From Candidozyma auris (Eukaryota; Ascomycota; Pichiomycetes; Serinales; Metschnikowiaceae), in assembly GCF_003013715.1 (NCBI RefSeq), contig NC_072818.1:434001-498000 (forward strand): a stretch of 64,000 bases of DNA. Reading direction: 5' to 3'. Both the position numbers and the translations under genes were made by a program. Shown piece after piece: positions 46,932 through 57,948 of the stretch (its first letter is position 1; each line of letters begins with the position of its first letter). The notes below the pieces were generated by a model. That model ran no database searches, had not been told where the DNA came from, and saw only the letters and a program-made list of their open reading frames with translations.

Positions 46932-49871
46932 ATGACCGTCGACCTGGTGAGCTTCATCTCGCTTGTCACGACGGACGCAGGGCTCTTCAAGAAAACAGCC
47001 CAATTCTACCACGCCTTGGGGTTTCGCTTGGTGAAAAACTACAATAAGGTCTCCACTTCGGCGGCCTCGTCTATAGTAAACGGCATCTCGGCAGACTCGT
47101 CCAAGGAGATCTGGTTGGAGGCGCTTCCTTTGCAGAATTTGGACGAGCATGGCAACGTGGTGCCCTGGCAGGAGATGCCTTTCTATGAGGGTGACCACAC
47201 AGCCCCATTGTGCAAGGGCACCGTGGTGAAGATCCGTCTCTCTGCGCTAGAGAGAGTGGAATTGGCTACACAGACAATTGAATTCTTTGCCGCTGACTTG
47301 GCAAAGCTCAAGGAGCTTTTGGCGAAAGCTGGAGCTGCCCACACCGACCACAATTCGGCAATTGCTGCCCAGGACCCCTTAGGCAACAGCTTCCACTTTT
47401 CCAATAAGGAGTCGCCAGCGTCCGAGCGCCATTTCTCCTCCCAGCAAGAGTACTTGGACTTCAAGACGAAAGAGCTCACGGAGGCATTGGCCCTGCGCAG
47501 AGACACCACCAAGGTCCTGGAGTTGCCCGCTAATCAGAAGGCCAAGCGCAAGAAGATAGCGGTGATGACTTCTGGAGGCGATGCTCAGGGCATGAACTCG
47601 GCCGTGAGAGCGGTCATCCGTTCAGGTATCTACTACGGCTGCGATATGTTTGCCGTTTACGAGGGCTACGAGGGTTTGGTAAAAGGAGGCTCTCTTTTGA
47701 AGCAGATGGGCTGGGAAGACGTCAGAGGGTACTTGGCGCTTGGAGGCACCATGATTGGTACTGCTCGATGCGCTGAGTTCAGAGAAAGAGCAGGCCGTTT
47801 GTCTGCGGCTCACAACATGGTCAAAAACGGCATTGACGCTCTCATTGTGTGTGGAGGTGACGGTTCCTTGACAGGCGCCGACTTGTTCCGTTCTGAGTGG
47901 CCCTCCTTGATTGAAGAGTTGGTCAAGACAAACAGACTCACCAAGGAAGAAGTACAACCATACCTTAACTTGACAATCGTGGGTCTTGTGGGTTCCATCG
48001 ATAATGACATGTCTGGAACGGATGCCACCATTGGCGCCTACTCTTCTTTGGACAGAATCACAGAGATGGTCGACTACATCGATGCCACCGCCGCTTCTCA
48101 TTCTAGAGCATTCGTTGTAGAAGTCATGGGCCGTCATTGTGGCTGGTTGGCGTTGATGTCGGGTCTCTCGACCGGCGCTGACTACATCTTCATTCCTGAG
48201 AGACCTCCAAAGCACGGCAAGTGGCAGGAGGAACTCAAGGAGGTGTGTGGCCGCCACAGAGCGTTGGGAAAGAGAAACACCACCGTTATCATCGCCGAGG
48301 GTGCAATTGACGATGAGCTCCAGCCAATCACATCCGACCAAGTCAAGGAGGTTCTTGTGGAATTGGGCCTCGACACGAGAATCACCATCTTGGGCCACGT
48401 GCAAAGAGGTGGATCTGCTGTGGCGTACGATAGGATGTTGGCCACTTTGCAAGGTGTGGAGGCGTTGAGAGCTGTGTTGGAGGCCACTCCAGACATCCCA
48501 TCTCCAGTAATTGGAATCGTTGAAAACCAGCTTGTTCGCCAGCCCTTGGTGGAATCTGTTAAGAACACCAAGGAGGTTGCTACGGCCATCGAAGCCAAGG
48601 ATTTCGACAGAGCCATGAGTTTGAGAGACACCACCTTTGCCGAAATTTACAAGAATTACTTGGTCACCACTGAGCATCCAGCAGGTCCAGACTTCGCACC
48701 CGAGAGAGAAAGATTGAACATTGGTATCGTGCATGTCGGAGCCTCTTCCTCAGCACTTAATGCTGCCACAAGAGCTGCTACTTTGTACTGTTTGTCCAAG
48801 GGCCACCGTTTGTATGCTATCCAGGACGGATTCAGTGGGCTTATTCACACTGGTAACTTCAAGGAGTTGACCTGGTTGGACGTTTGCGGCTGGCACAACA
48901 AGGGTGGTTCTGAAATTGGTACCAACAGATCGTTGCCAAGCGAAAACTTTGGCAATGTAGCCTATTACTTACAAAGACACCAGTTGAACGGGTTGCTTAT
49001 TGTGGGAGGATTCGAGGCCTTCACAGCGTTGCACCAGTTGGAAAACCAAAAGCACAAGTACCCCATCTTCAATATTCCGAAAGTCGTTATTCCAGCAACC
49101 GTCTCAAACAACGTTCCAGGCACAGAGTACTCATTGGGTTCCGATACCTGTTTGAACCAACTTGTTAACTACTGCGATGCCGTTAAGCAGTCTGCCTCAG
49201 CTACAAGAAGAAGAGCGTTCGTATGTGAAGTGCAAGGAGGAAACACAGGATACGTTGCCTGCTACGCTGGGTTGGTTACCGGAGCGATGGCCGTGTACAC
49301 GCCAGAGACCAAGGTTACGTTAAAGACGATCAGAGAAGACTTTAACTTGCTATCACAGGTGTTTGAAAACGACCGAGGCGAAGACAGAAACGGGAAACTC
49401 CTCATCAGAAACGAGCATGCGCTGAAAGTGTACACCACGGAGCTTTTGGCAGATATCTTCAGGGAAGCAGCACACGGCCGGTTCGAAACAAGAACAGCGG
49501 TTCCAGGCCATGTGCAACAGGGATTCATGCCTTCGTCGATGGACCGAGTGTACGCTGTGCGTTTTGCCGTGAGGTCAATCGAGTACATCGAGGAGTGGAG
49601 CCGAAGAGTGTTTTCAGCGGCGGAGCACACGCAGCATCACAGCGTGAACAACATCAAGATGATTGACTTGTTGGACAAGGAAGAGCAGCTGTCAGTGGTG
49701 ATTGGCGTGCAGGGAGCCAAGGTGGTGTTCCTGGACATCAACGACTTGTACGACACAGACACAGACGTTGCCATGAGAAGAGGCAAGACGATTCACTGGA
49801 GCCGGCTCGAGGAGGTGAGCGATTTATTGAGCGGGCGGTTGATGCTCAGAGAGGGTAAGCCGTTGCGGTAG
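46932..49871 (+). CDS. PFK1: 6-phosphofructokinase, alpha subunit
   Basis: 979 residues, close to the 987 of S. cerevisiae Pfk1. It phosphorylates fructose-6-phosphate in the committed step of glycolysis, as a hetero-octamer with the beta subunit. The N-terminal glyoxalase-like region (LFKKTAQFYHALGFRLVKNYNK) favours alpha over beta. The N-terminal catalytic half has SGGDAQGMNSAVRAV, CGGDGSLTGAD, GSIDNDMSGTDATIG and MGRHCGWLAL; the regulatory C-terminal half starts near RLNIGIVHVGA and repeats the pattern (GGFEAF, PATVSNNVPGTEYSLGSDT). In EHALKVYTTELLADI the CTG (printed L) falls where S. cerevisiae Pfk1 has Ser. Two CRE sites lie upstream. Confidence 0.95.
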   Translation: MTVDLVSFISLVTTDAGLFKKTAQFYHALGFRLVKNYNKVSTSAASSIVNGISADSSKEIWLEALPLQNLDEHGNVVPWQEMPFYEGDHTAPLCKGTVVKIRLSALERVELATQTIEFFAADLAKLKELLAKAGAAHTDHNSAIAAQDPLGNSFHFSNKESPASERHFSSQQEYLDFKTKELTEALALRRDTTKVLELPANQKAKRKKIAVMTSGGDAQGMNSAVRAVIRSGIYYGCDMFAVYEGYEGLVKGGSLLKQMGWEDVRGYLALGGTMIGTARCAEFRERAGRLSAAHNMVKNGIDALIVCGGDGSLTGADLFRSEWPSLIEELVKTNRLTKEEVQPYLNLTIVGLVGSIDNDMSGTDATIGAYSSLDRITEMVDYIDATAASHSRAFVVEVMGRHCGWLALMSGLSTGADYIFIPERPPKHGKWQEELKEVCGRHRALGKRNTTVIIAEGAIDDELQPITSDQVKEVLVELGLDTRITILGHVQRGGSAVAYDRMLATLQGVEALRAVLEATPDIPSPVIGIVENQLVRQPLVESVKNTKEVATAIEAKDFDRAMSLRDTTFAEIYKNYLVTTEHPAGPDFAPERERLNIGIVHVGASSSALNAATRAATLYCLSKGHRLYAIQDGFSGLIHTGNFKELTWLDVCGWHNKGGSEIGTNRSLPSENFGNVAYYLQRHQLNGLLIVGGFEAFTALHQLENQKHKYPIFNIPKVVIPATVSNNVPGTEYSLGSDTCLNQLVNYCDAVKQSASATRRRAFVCEVQGGNTGYVACYAGLVTGAMAVYTPETKVTLKTIREDFNLLSQVFENDRGEDRNGKLLIRNEHALKVYTTELLADIFREAAHGRFETRTAVPGHVQQGFMPSSMDRVYAVRFAVRSIEYIEEWSRRVFSAAEHTQHHSVNNIKMIDLLDKEEQLSVVIGVQGAKVVFLDINDLYDTDTDVAMRRGKTIHWSRLEEVSDLLSGRLMLREGKPLR

Positions 49872-50764
49872 GTAGAAAGCGAGACAAATTGCATGACGGT
49901 GAAGAAAAATGAAGAGGACAATAGAGGGCAGACATAGAAGAGTACGAGGCCCGAATACGTAGCACAATGACACAAAATGACGAGGAAGTCGTAGTACAAG
50001 GAGGTGGAGAAAAGAAAACAAAAAGGTGGTGAGGCAATCGAGAGAAGAGCGGACACAATAGGAAGCAAAAGAAGTGGATGAGGAGAACACAGAAGGAGAT
50101 GACATGACAAAATGGGCAACCAGTGCAGAGATCGACAAGATCCACAGGGTCTACCCTCAAAAGGAGGAATCGGACTTGAGTGGGTCGATCCAACACAGGA
50201 TTCGTAGTTATGCGGGTTGATGGCAGAAAAGTGCATTTTGGCAGCAGCAGCAAGAAGGTTTGGGCAGAGCCAGAGCAGCATTATTGTTGAGGGGAGTACG
50301 AGGACATTGGAGGAGAGTAGGCGGCAGGAGGGGGACTGCGCAGCAGACAAAGAGGACGCTGGGACGAGGAAGAGGAGAAAAAGTAGAAAGCGAGGAAAAG
50401 AACGAACGAGAAGAATCGAAGAATGAATAAAATGACTGGAAAAAGATGATGAAGGAGAATAATGTAGAGGAAGAGGAAGTTAAATAATGGGAAGAAGTAG
50501 AAGGCGAAGAGGAAGACAATGATGGGGAGGTTTGTAGGGTTTGCAGCCGCCGAACCCGCCGGCTCAGGGCCACTCAAGAGCGCACCGCACCGGCGAAGGA
50601 CTAGCCAGGCCCGAGGCGACCACCAGCAGAAAGAGGCAAGAGAAGCTAATTGAGTAAAAGTGACCGTGGCGCCGTGGAGGTGCCATTGTTCCTTGTTAGT
50701 AATCGTCGGCGGCCCAGGGGACCCGAGATTTGCAACCGTGGAGAACTGCGGGGTCAGCACCATC

Positions 50765-50782
50765 GAGAGAGAGAGAGAGAGA
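50765..50782 (+). repeat. (GA)9 microsatellite
   Basis: Uninterrupted GA dinucleotides. Confidence 0.95.
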
Positions 50783-52925
50783 GGAGCAGGGCAGTGGGTG
50801 GTCCAGGCGAGAATTCAGAAAAGACCTCCAGTGTGGCAATTGGCGCCTGGCGCCTGGCGCCTCACATTCGGTGCCTCCCGAACCATTCTGAACCCGCGGT
50901 TGAGCTGGATCCTCAACGTGCTGAGGAGCTCCTCCAAGCTCCAGGCCCAGGGGGGAGGACCGAGCAAGGACCGGGCACGGGCGCCAAAACGCAGAGCGGG
51001 TTGCACAATACGGGACGGGACTAGGAGGGTCCCAGCGCACGGAGAAACGAAGGGCGCCCCGGACGACCGACGTGAATTTAGGCGACCTACTGAGAAATTG
51101 ACCCTGACTAACGACACTCTAGGTCAAGTGGAGCCTGGGGCACAGGATACGGGAACCCGTTGGCGCCGCTCGGTAGGGCGCGAAAGTCAGGGTCCCAGCA
51201 AGCAAGAAAAAGCAGCGGGCGAGGTAAGGGCGAGGGAGAAAAAGAGGGTCTGTCTTCTGTGCTTAGCCCGCGGTGCGTTAGCGCATTGGAAGCGTTTTTC
51301 CACGGCCAGGAAGTCTGGAGGCCAATGAATGGCTTCGGGCACTGGTTGCTTTGTTTTGAGGGCTATCCTTCAAGCATCGGCAGATGTTCGTAGTTTCTTG
51401 CCTGGGTGTCTTTTGCTGCTTGCCTCTGGGCAGCAACGAGTGGTGTCTCGGTAGCAACAGCAGTTGCACCGGCGGTGACGTGAGCGCTTTCGCGCCAATG
51501 GGCCACAGCCGAGCCCTCTAAGCTCAGGCGAGCGCTGTGAGCAGTGAGAGGGCTCAGGTGAGGAAGTTACAGCGACAATGCCACTGAGACTTTTAGTGCA
51601 GCAAGGGCATGATGCATTCTTTTTGTAAGACAGCGCAGCTGTCGTCATTGCAGTTGCTTTAGTTTTCGGCACAATGATGGGGTGTCTAAAATGGTGGGGG
51701 TGCAACTTCAATTTGCGCCTGCTTGTTACTTGCAAGGGTGTAGAGGAGGAAGGAAATAGAGACAGCGCTCGCCCTGGAGCAAATTGTGTACATTCTGAAG
51801 TGATCATTCGATGATTGACCGACCAAAGTTTAGTTTCAACAGGGCGTTTAGTCAAACCGACCACTTGCAATTTGAGTGTTCTTGATGTCAGTTGATGCCT
51901 CAGCTTTGGGTGCCAATGGTCATTTTCTGGTCTTTGTTTACATCCAAGAAAAATAGAATTAGCTCAATTGACTTACTTGGTCAGCTTGACTTTCTCGCTG
52001 CTTCACTCCCTCGCTGCTCTGTTTCTTCCTGGTTGCGCCTTGAAACCTCGCCCTGGGCAGGATGGCCTGATTGTCGATCGCCAGGTCGATCTTGTCCAAG
52101 CCCCAGCATTAGGCATTGCAGCGGGCAACGGCCCCTGGCGCCCACCACAGGAAAGCCGAATAATAGACCTTTGGGGGCAAGCCGCCATGTCTCACTCCGG
52201 AGTTTAGAAGCGCCCGGGTGACGGTGACTGTGACGGTAGTGGTTGATTGAGTTTGGCGAGAAAGTGTAAAGCGTGTAGCTAGAAGTGTAAGTGTGACGAG
52301 GACAATGTCTGGTTGATTCGAGATGGGCGAGAAAGTGGTGCCACTGTCAGTTGTTGAAGAGAAGGTGTCTAGAGGTTAGTGCAGGTGGAGGCCGTTTAGA
52401 GAAGACAGTCCGGGCGTAGAGTAAGCTCGCTGGAAAAGATCGCAGCGAGGTTTAGGAGAGAAAAGCAAAGAGAAAGCTAGGGTGAAGGTGGTCACTCGGG
52501 GCCGGCGGTCAGTCGGTGAGCACCGTGGAAAATCATGGAGCCTCCAGAGCCCCTAGAGCCACTTGAGCCCTCAGAAGCCTCGTCGCACGTTGCCCTGGCT
52601 CGAAGCTTTGGCCCCGCAAGCAAGTGAAGGAAGCAAAAGAAGCAGCGAAGAAATTCATCGAAAAAAGTCAGCCTACAAGGCCGCCAGGGGCTACAGCACG
52701 CTCGAGGAGACTCTTGGGGCCCCTGGCGGCTTCGGCGCCGGAGCCTGGCAAGCTAACCACTTTGTTTGCTTTGCTTCGCCGGCTTGTGTAGTGGCCTGCC
52801 TTTGTTGCCTGGGGCTGCTCTGGGGCACTGGCTGGGCTTGGGGGGGTCTGGGGCGATCGCGAAGTGAACCCTGCCTGCGGAATAATGGCAGCGAGAGCGC
52901 TGAGGCAGCCAGGCAGGTAAAGTCT

Positions 52926-52955
52926 GGAGGCAATCCTGGAGGCAATCCTGGAGGC
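52926..52955 (+). repeat. 12-bp tandem repeat, about 2.5 units
   Basis: Unit GGAGGCAATCCT, repeated head to tail. Confidence 0.8.
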
Positions 52956-53772
52956 AGGCGTGAGAGCAGGGTGTGGGTCGTGGGGCGGGCGCTGGGGGCA
53001 CTGAGAGAAACAGAAGGAGACGGCCAACAAAGGACAGAGGATCGCTGTGCTTAGAGTGGGCGCCTGCCAGGGAAGGCAAAGACGAGGATCTGTGTTGCGG
53101 GAGGCCCCAGTGAGGGAATCCACAAGCGTCCACTTGCATGGGGCGTTACGTTAAAGGACGCAGCACTGTTGGGGTGTGTGCCGAACATGCGTGGGTGGCC
53201 GCGTCAGGGCTGCGTCATGTCTGCACGCGCCTTGCAGAGTGCCATGCAAGTGGGACAATGCCCGGCGCTGTCTGTCTGCACTCCCGCACTGCGCAAGCTG
53301 ACGCACCTCACAAATCTCTCGAGCCGAATCTTAGCCAGAAAAAAAAACCACATATAATAAAAAGAAACCTTCCTTTGCAGCCCCATTTCTATGGGGCTTC
53401 TTCCACCTTCTTCTTTTTCTTCCTAATTCTTTTGAATCCATCCACAAACCCACCATCCCAACAGTACCCAAAATCATAAAAGCCGTATTTTCATCTCCAC
53501 CTCCCATCTCCCTCCTCACCCTCAGTACTCCAGAATCGAAACGATCCCACATCCTCAAGCAACTTCGCCATCCCTACAACTCCAATCTCCTTACACCTTC
53601 CTTGTCCCACCCCCGGCTCCGTGGGCCAGGCAGCAGCCAAATTGAATATACACATTTTTAACCCCGGTCTAACGAACTCGTTGACCCAAAATTCCCAACA
53701 TTTGATATCCCACTTCGCCTTCGAAGTCGCCTCCATCCTCCATCGCCACCAGTATCATCAAAACATTCATCC

Positions 53773-55590
53773 ATGACTTCGAAGCAGGATCCCCCCGTCA
53801 AGAAAAACGCCTTCGTGCACAAGCTCTACGGGATGCTCAACAACCCAAAGTTGGCCCATCTCATCTGGTGGACTGGAAAGGAAGACAGCAACACGTTTGC
53901 CCTCTATCCCAGCAAGGAGTTCGCCGACGCGCTCCTGGACTACTTCAAGCACGGCAACGTGGCGTCGTTTGTTCGTCAGTTGCACATGTACGGCTTCCAC
54001 AAGATCCTGGACCCGCTGCTGGCGTACCACGACAAGGACCTGCCCGTGTGGGAGTTTCGGCACCTGCTGGGCAAGTTTCGCAAGAACGACGAGCTGCTAT
54101 TGGTGTACATCAAGCGGCGGTCCTCGTCGAACCTGCGCAACTCGCTGTTAGTCGAAGGCAGCGAGCCCCTGCTGTTTGACGCTGGCGGGACCCCGGCCAT
54201 GAGTGCTGCTGCTGGTGCTGCTGCGTCCTCGTCGAATCCCGTCCACCAGTACTATAACAGGCCCAGCTACCACTACTATTACGCTGTGCCGGGCCAGTGG
54301 CCGCAGGCAAACCACCCAAACCACCCGGCGACGTTGGCCCAGCACCATCCTCAGCAGCATCCTCCTACACAGCCTCAGCATCCCCAGCATCCTCAGCATC
54401 CTCAGCATCCTCAGGCGTACCTCGTGGGCCCTCTGCATCCCCAGCATCTTCAGCATCTCCAGCACCTCCCGCCTCAGCATCTGCACCTCCACCTTCAACA
54501 CATCCCCCAGCAAATGCCGCTTCCGTACCAGCAACCGCCCGGCCAGAAGCCGCTCCCGCCTCATAATCTACTGCAGCAGCACGGTGTTATGCTCCCGCCT
54601 CCCACGCCCAAGAACCACGAAAAGCTCCCGTCAACTGCTCACTTGCCGTCTCCTCGGAAACAGCCCGACTCTCCGTCGACCAGGGCGCCGCTGCTCCCAA
54701 CGTACGCTGCCCCAGCAGACCACGAGCAGCGCTCATCTTCGGCAGCGTCAACTCCACAGTTCAGAAAACCCTGGGAGCTGGCGGCAGAGGCTGAGCAGAG
54801 ACCTCGGTACCCGTCGCTCTTGCTCGATCCATTGGCCTCCAATGCTCATCACAGAAACTCAGAAGCGATCAAGCTACCGCCTTTGGTGCCCCGAGATCAG
54901 CTTAGTCCAGCGCTCGGGCAGCCCCCTACCGCTTCAGCTGCGCCCACCACATCAACTGCGCCAGCAGTACCAGCTACCCCAGTAGCCTCAACAGCCACTT
55001 CGGCTCCTCCATCGTCCTCCACCCCCACCGGCTCCCTTCCTGCTCCTTCCACATCGATGTCTTCTGTTCCCATTCGCAAATTTGTCTACGATAAGCTACG
55101 TCCGCTGCTCATAGAGCTCCACTCGACTTCGCTTCCGCCAGTCGGGTCTGTCACCAGCACGTCGTCAGCGCCTAACAGCCTCAGTCTGGCCTCCACAACC
55201 CCCACGCGATCTTCACTAGTCGGATCCCATTTCGACTCGATTGGGTCAGGGCTGGGGTCGATCTTTTCGGGAGCGTCGTCCATCTCCTCGCTTTCTAGCG
55301 GCAACCGTCTGTCGTTTGGGTCGATTTCCTACGAGGAGCGCAAGACGTCGCTCGTGGCGCCCCATGAGCGGCCGCTGTCGCCGCAAGTTAGCGGCACAGG
55401 CACAGTTTCTACGATTGAAGAGGATAAAAAAGGCGAGGAGGCCTTCAGCACGCCTGGAACGCCACTTTTCAAGGCCAAGGTGTCGTACTTGCTTGACTCA
55501 GGCAATGGCGTTAAGAGACAGAAGAGCGAGGTAGAAGACGACAAAGAGGCACAGGAGACGAAGCGGGCGGCCGTGAAGAACTCAACATGA
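53773..55590 (+). CDS. SFL1: HSF-type transcription factor of the Sfl1/Sfl2 group
   Basis: 605 residues. The HSF DNA-binding domain occupies about 9-122: FVHKLYGMLNNPKLAHLIWW, FKHGNVASFVRQLHMYGFHK and VWEFRH, GKFRKNDE, VYIKRRSSSN. With CTG read as Ser the segments become HKISDP and FRHSSGKFRKNDES, the Sfl consensus. In Candida, Sfl1 represses and Sfl2 promotes filamentation; which of the two this is cannot be told here, so the symbol is provisional. A QHP-repeat, proline and histidine-rich region (about 190-290) and a long Ser/Thr/Ala/Pro-rich region follow; no coiled-coil HR-A/B is obvious. CTG is unusually frequent. The gene is isolated between 3.9 kb and 5.0 kb of gene-free DNA. Confidence 0.92.
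   Translation: MTSKQDPPVKKNAFVHKLYGMLNNPKLAHLIWWTGKEDSNTFALYPSKEFADALLDYFKHGNVASFVRQLHMYGFHKILDPLLAYHDKDLPVWEFRHLLGKFRKNDELLLVYIKRRSSSNLRNSLLVEGSEPLLFDAGGTPAMSAAAGAAASSSNPVHQYYNRPSYHYYYAVPGQWPQANHPNHPATLAQHHPQQHPPTQPQHPQHPQHPQHPQAYLVGPLHPQHLQHLQHLPPQHLHLHLQHIPQQMPLPYQQPPGQKPLPPHNLLQQHGVMLPPPTPKNHEKLPSTAHLPSPRKQPDSPSTRAPLLPTYAAPADHEQRSSSAASTPQFRKPWELAAEAEQRPRYPSLLLDPLASNAHHRNSEAIKLPPLVPRDQLSPALGQPPTASAAPTTSTAPAVPATPVASTATSAPPSSSTPTGSLPAPSTSMSSVPIRKFVYDKLRPLLIELHSTSLPPVGSVTSTSSAPNSLSLASTTPTRSSLVGSHFDSIGSGLGSIFSGASSISSLSSGNRLSFGSISYEERKTSLVAPHERPLSPQVSGTGTVSTIEEDKKGEEAFSTPGTPLFKAKVSYLLDSGNGVKRQKSEVEDDKEAQETKRAAVKNST
54372..54413 (+). repeat. 9-bp repeat coding Gln-His-Pro
   Basis: CAG-CAT-CC(T/C) units in tandem within the Sfl-type gene; similar degenerate units continue to about 54520. 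Confidence 0.85.
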
Positions 55591-56850
55591 TGAAATGAAC
55601 AGCTTCTCTTCTCGGCATAAGGCGGTTGGATGCGTCCATTGAGTCGTCTTGGCTCCCTAGGCTCATCTGTACGTGTGCGTGGTAGCCCAACATCAAGCCA
55701 GATTGTCGATTTTTCTGCCTGCCTGACAGTCGCACGACGAAGTAATGTGGCAGCGAACGACAAAAAGAGAAGGGGAAGAAGATGAGAGCCAGGTTCTAGA
55801 GCCCAGAGCCCGTGGAGTAGTGCCTGCGTCGCCAAGGGCCAACGACGAAACGACGAAACGACGAGGGCACTTCTATTTTGTAGAGGCAGACGATTACGTT
55901 TAGCGCCGCAAAGAAGAACCCGATGATCTTTTCCAGACGTAGCGAACGCTGCAGAAGCACGGGCGAAGAAGTTACCTTGAACAAGAAAAAGAAAGTTGTG
56001 GGCAGAGTGGCGTGATTTCTGATGTGTCTCGCAGCAGATACTTTGTGAAAGTGGGTGCGAGCGCTAATGTGCTCTGCATCACGGCTTCTTCGGCACAGGC
56101 AGGCAGACCCACGGCGCTAACGCCGCCGAGGCCTGGGCTGCGTCAAAAAGAAGAAGTCAGACACCCACCAAGAGAAGAGCGGGAGATTCACACGGCCCCA
56201 AAAAGGAAAAAAGATAAAAAGCAGACGATGGTCAGTTCACTACAAACATAATATAACACAAAAGAAAAGCGTACCGTACGCTTATCGAGACAAGGCAGCA
56301 CCATTATTATTTATGTGCACTGTGGGCCGGCGGCGCCAGGCCAGGTGAAATTCTGCCAGCTGCCAGGCCGAATTTTCTGGCCGGCGCAACCGAGTGATTT
56401 TTTATTTTTGTTGGCCCCAGATAATATTCACTTCAGTTCGCGCAAATATTTTCCCGGCGGCCCCGCCCGTCTTTACCACTATTCTTCAGTTCCGAGAGTT
56501 GTATAATTTAATTAGTGATATTTATTATTGATCCGAGCGTCCTGGTGGAAGTGACGCAACAAACAGCGTGTAGATAATGCCAGCGTAGAAACAGACAGCG
56601 AGGTAAGTGTCAAATGGAAGTCTCCAGTGGTATTGCAGTGGGTGAAAAAAAAAAAATTACGAATGGTCCCTCGCTGACAGAAACGCCTTGTTGGCTTCGC
56701 TGGCTTCTGTCACCAGATCTACAGATGATGTCTACAGATGATGTCAAGCAAAGTACATAAAAGGAACCCGGACGAGGAATTGAGCAATGGAGAGTCAAAC
56801 CACCCAAATCGTGCAAATTCAAGTGCCGATGATGTTTGAGTGTGGGGTAA

Positions 56851-56860
56851 TTTGCAGCCA
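56851..56860 (+). promoter_or_regulatory. TTYGCARCCA element (TTTGCAGCCA)
   Basis: In the gene-free region, with no nearby start codon; flank is AGG, not the usual TTT. Confidence 0.45.
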
Positions 56861-57380
56861 GGTGTCATGAATTCATGGTATCGTTTTTTCCAGGGTCTCG
56901 AAATGGGTGCAAAAAAAAACAAGAAGACAAAAAAGTAATGAAGAAAAGCGTCCTCAAGCAGAGTGGTGTGTGGGGGCCATGACGTCGAGCCAGTGCAGAG
57001 AAGAAAGAAGAAAGAAGAAGAAGAAAGAAAGAAGAAAGAGAAGTCGAAGAAAAGCAATTGGATTTGACCCTGAGACTTTGGAAGACGACCTGACTGAACT
57101 TAGCAGAGCTGGCAAGTTCAGTGGGCTCAGTTTCGCTGGTCTCAGTAGATACGGTATATTCAGTGGACTTGATGGCGAGAAAGTTTGGTTTTCTTAGGTT
57201 GAATTTTGGCAGAAGGCGAAAGCAAACATTGCAGGCTGAAATGACCCGTGAAAGGTCGGTGGGGGCAAGTCGGGGTTCCAGAGAGTATTTTTATTTATTT
57301 TTATTTTTTTTTCTCGCTAGTCATTAGAGTAGGCGAGAATCGATTGAGTCCTTGTGCTCGAACGCAGCTTGTTGTGAGCG

Positions 57381-57390
57381 TTTGCAGCCA
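57381..57390 (+). promoter_or_regulatory. TTYGCARCCA element (TTTGCAGCCA)
   Basis: Flanked by CTC on the right; no gene within 3 kb on the right. Confidence 0.45.
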
Positions 57391-57938
57391 CTCAGAGCTC
57401 GTGGTCTCAGCACCCCATCGAAAGCAATCGATAGCCTCGAGAATCACCAAAGAGAATCGACATTTTCAAAAAGTGTAGACGAGCGGGCGGTAGCGCCAAA
57501 GAAACATGGGCAGGCCGAAGCGTCACTCAAGGCTTCGTGCAGCGTTCGTCAAGTGCAAACGAGACAAGGCAAACAAACGCGGAGGGCAGCCAAGCTGAGG
57601 GCTGGCGGCAGCCCAACTTTCCTTTGCGGGGCGTCTTCGTTGTGATCACAGAAGGCCTCCATGTCGTTTCTCCTCTCTGATCTCCTGAAAAGGGTGGCTC
57701 CGGAGTTCCGTGGAGGTAGCACAGCGGGTGTTGCGAGGCCCCCTGCCATTTAGACCAAAGCACAAAACAGCGGCTTTTTGGCCAGAGGCAAAGTTTAGCC
57801 TGGGATTTACGCGGCCAGCATCCACAGAGAAGCTTTTCTGGCCACAAAAAAAAATCGCCCTGTGTTGTTAGCATTGTGTAATGGTGAGGGCTCGTTCCAG
57901 GGAAGCTGGAGCTTTCAACAAGATGGGCGTTGGGCTGT

Positions 57939-57948
57939 TTCGCAGCCA
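57939..57948 (+). promoter_or_regulatory. TTYGCARCCA element (TTCGCAGCCA)
   Basis: GTTTCGCAGCCATCC, in the gene-free region. Confidence 0.5.

Larger units (their letters stand above)
49872..53772. other. 3.9-kb gene-free region upstream of the Sfl-type gene
   Basis: No gene supported. The first 750 bp (to about 50640) is strongly purine-rich on the plus strand, which creates long but low-complexity Leu/Ser/Phe frames on the other strand. A (GA)9 tract is at 50765-50782 and triplicated TGGCGCC at 50841-50861. From about 50.8 to 53.1 kb the DNA is G+C-rich by eye with many short overlapping frames. A 12-bp repeat (GGAGGCAATCCT) lies at 52926-52955. Near 53340-53460 it becomes AT- and then pyrimidine-rich, as expected near a transcription start. 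Confidence 0.6.

Noticed and set aside
47574..47595. Gln instead of Pro in the PFK1 motif SGGDAQGMN as a possible active-site change
   Set aside because: Animal phosphofructokinases have the same GGDAQGMN, so it is a normal variant.
49793..50763. Several 100-185 codon minus-strand frames after PFK1
   Set aside because: They are by-products of purine-rich DNA, rich in Leu, Ser, Phe and Cys, mutually overlapping, and one overlaps the PFK1 end.
52563..53139. Overlapping frames of 84-163 codons on both strands
   Set aside because: G+C-rich DNA lowers stop frequency; no frame looks like a folded protein.
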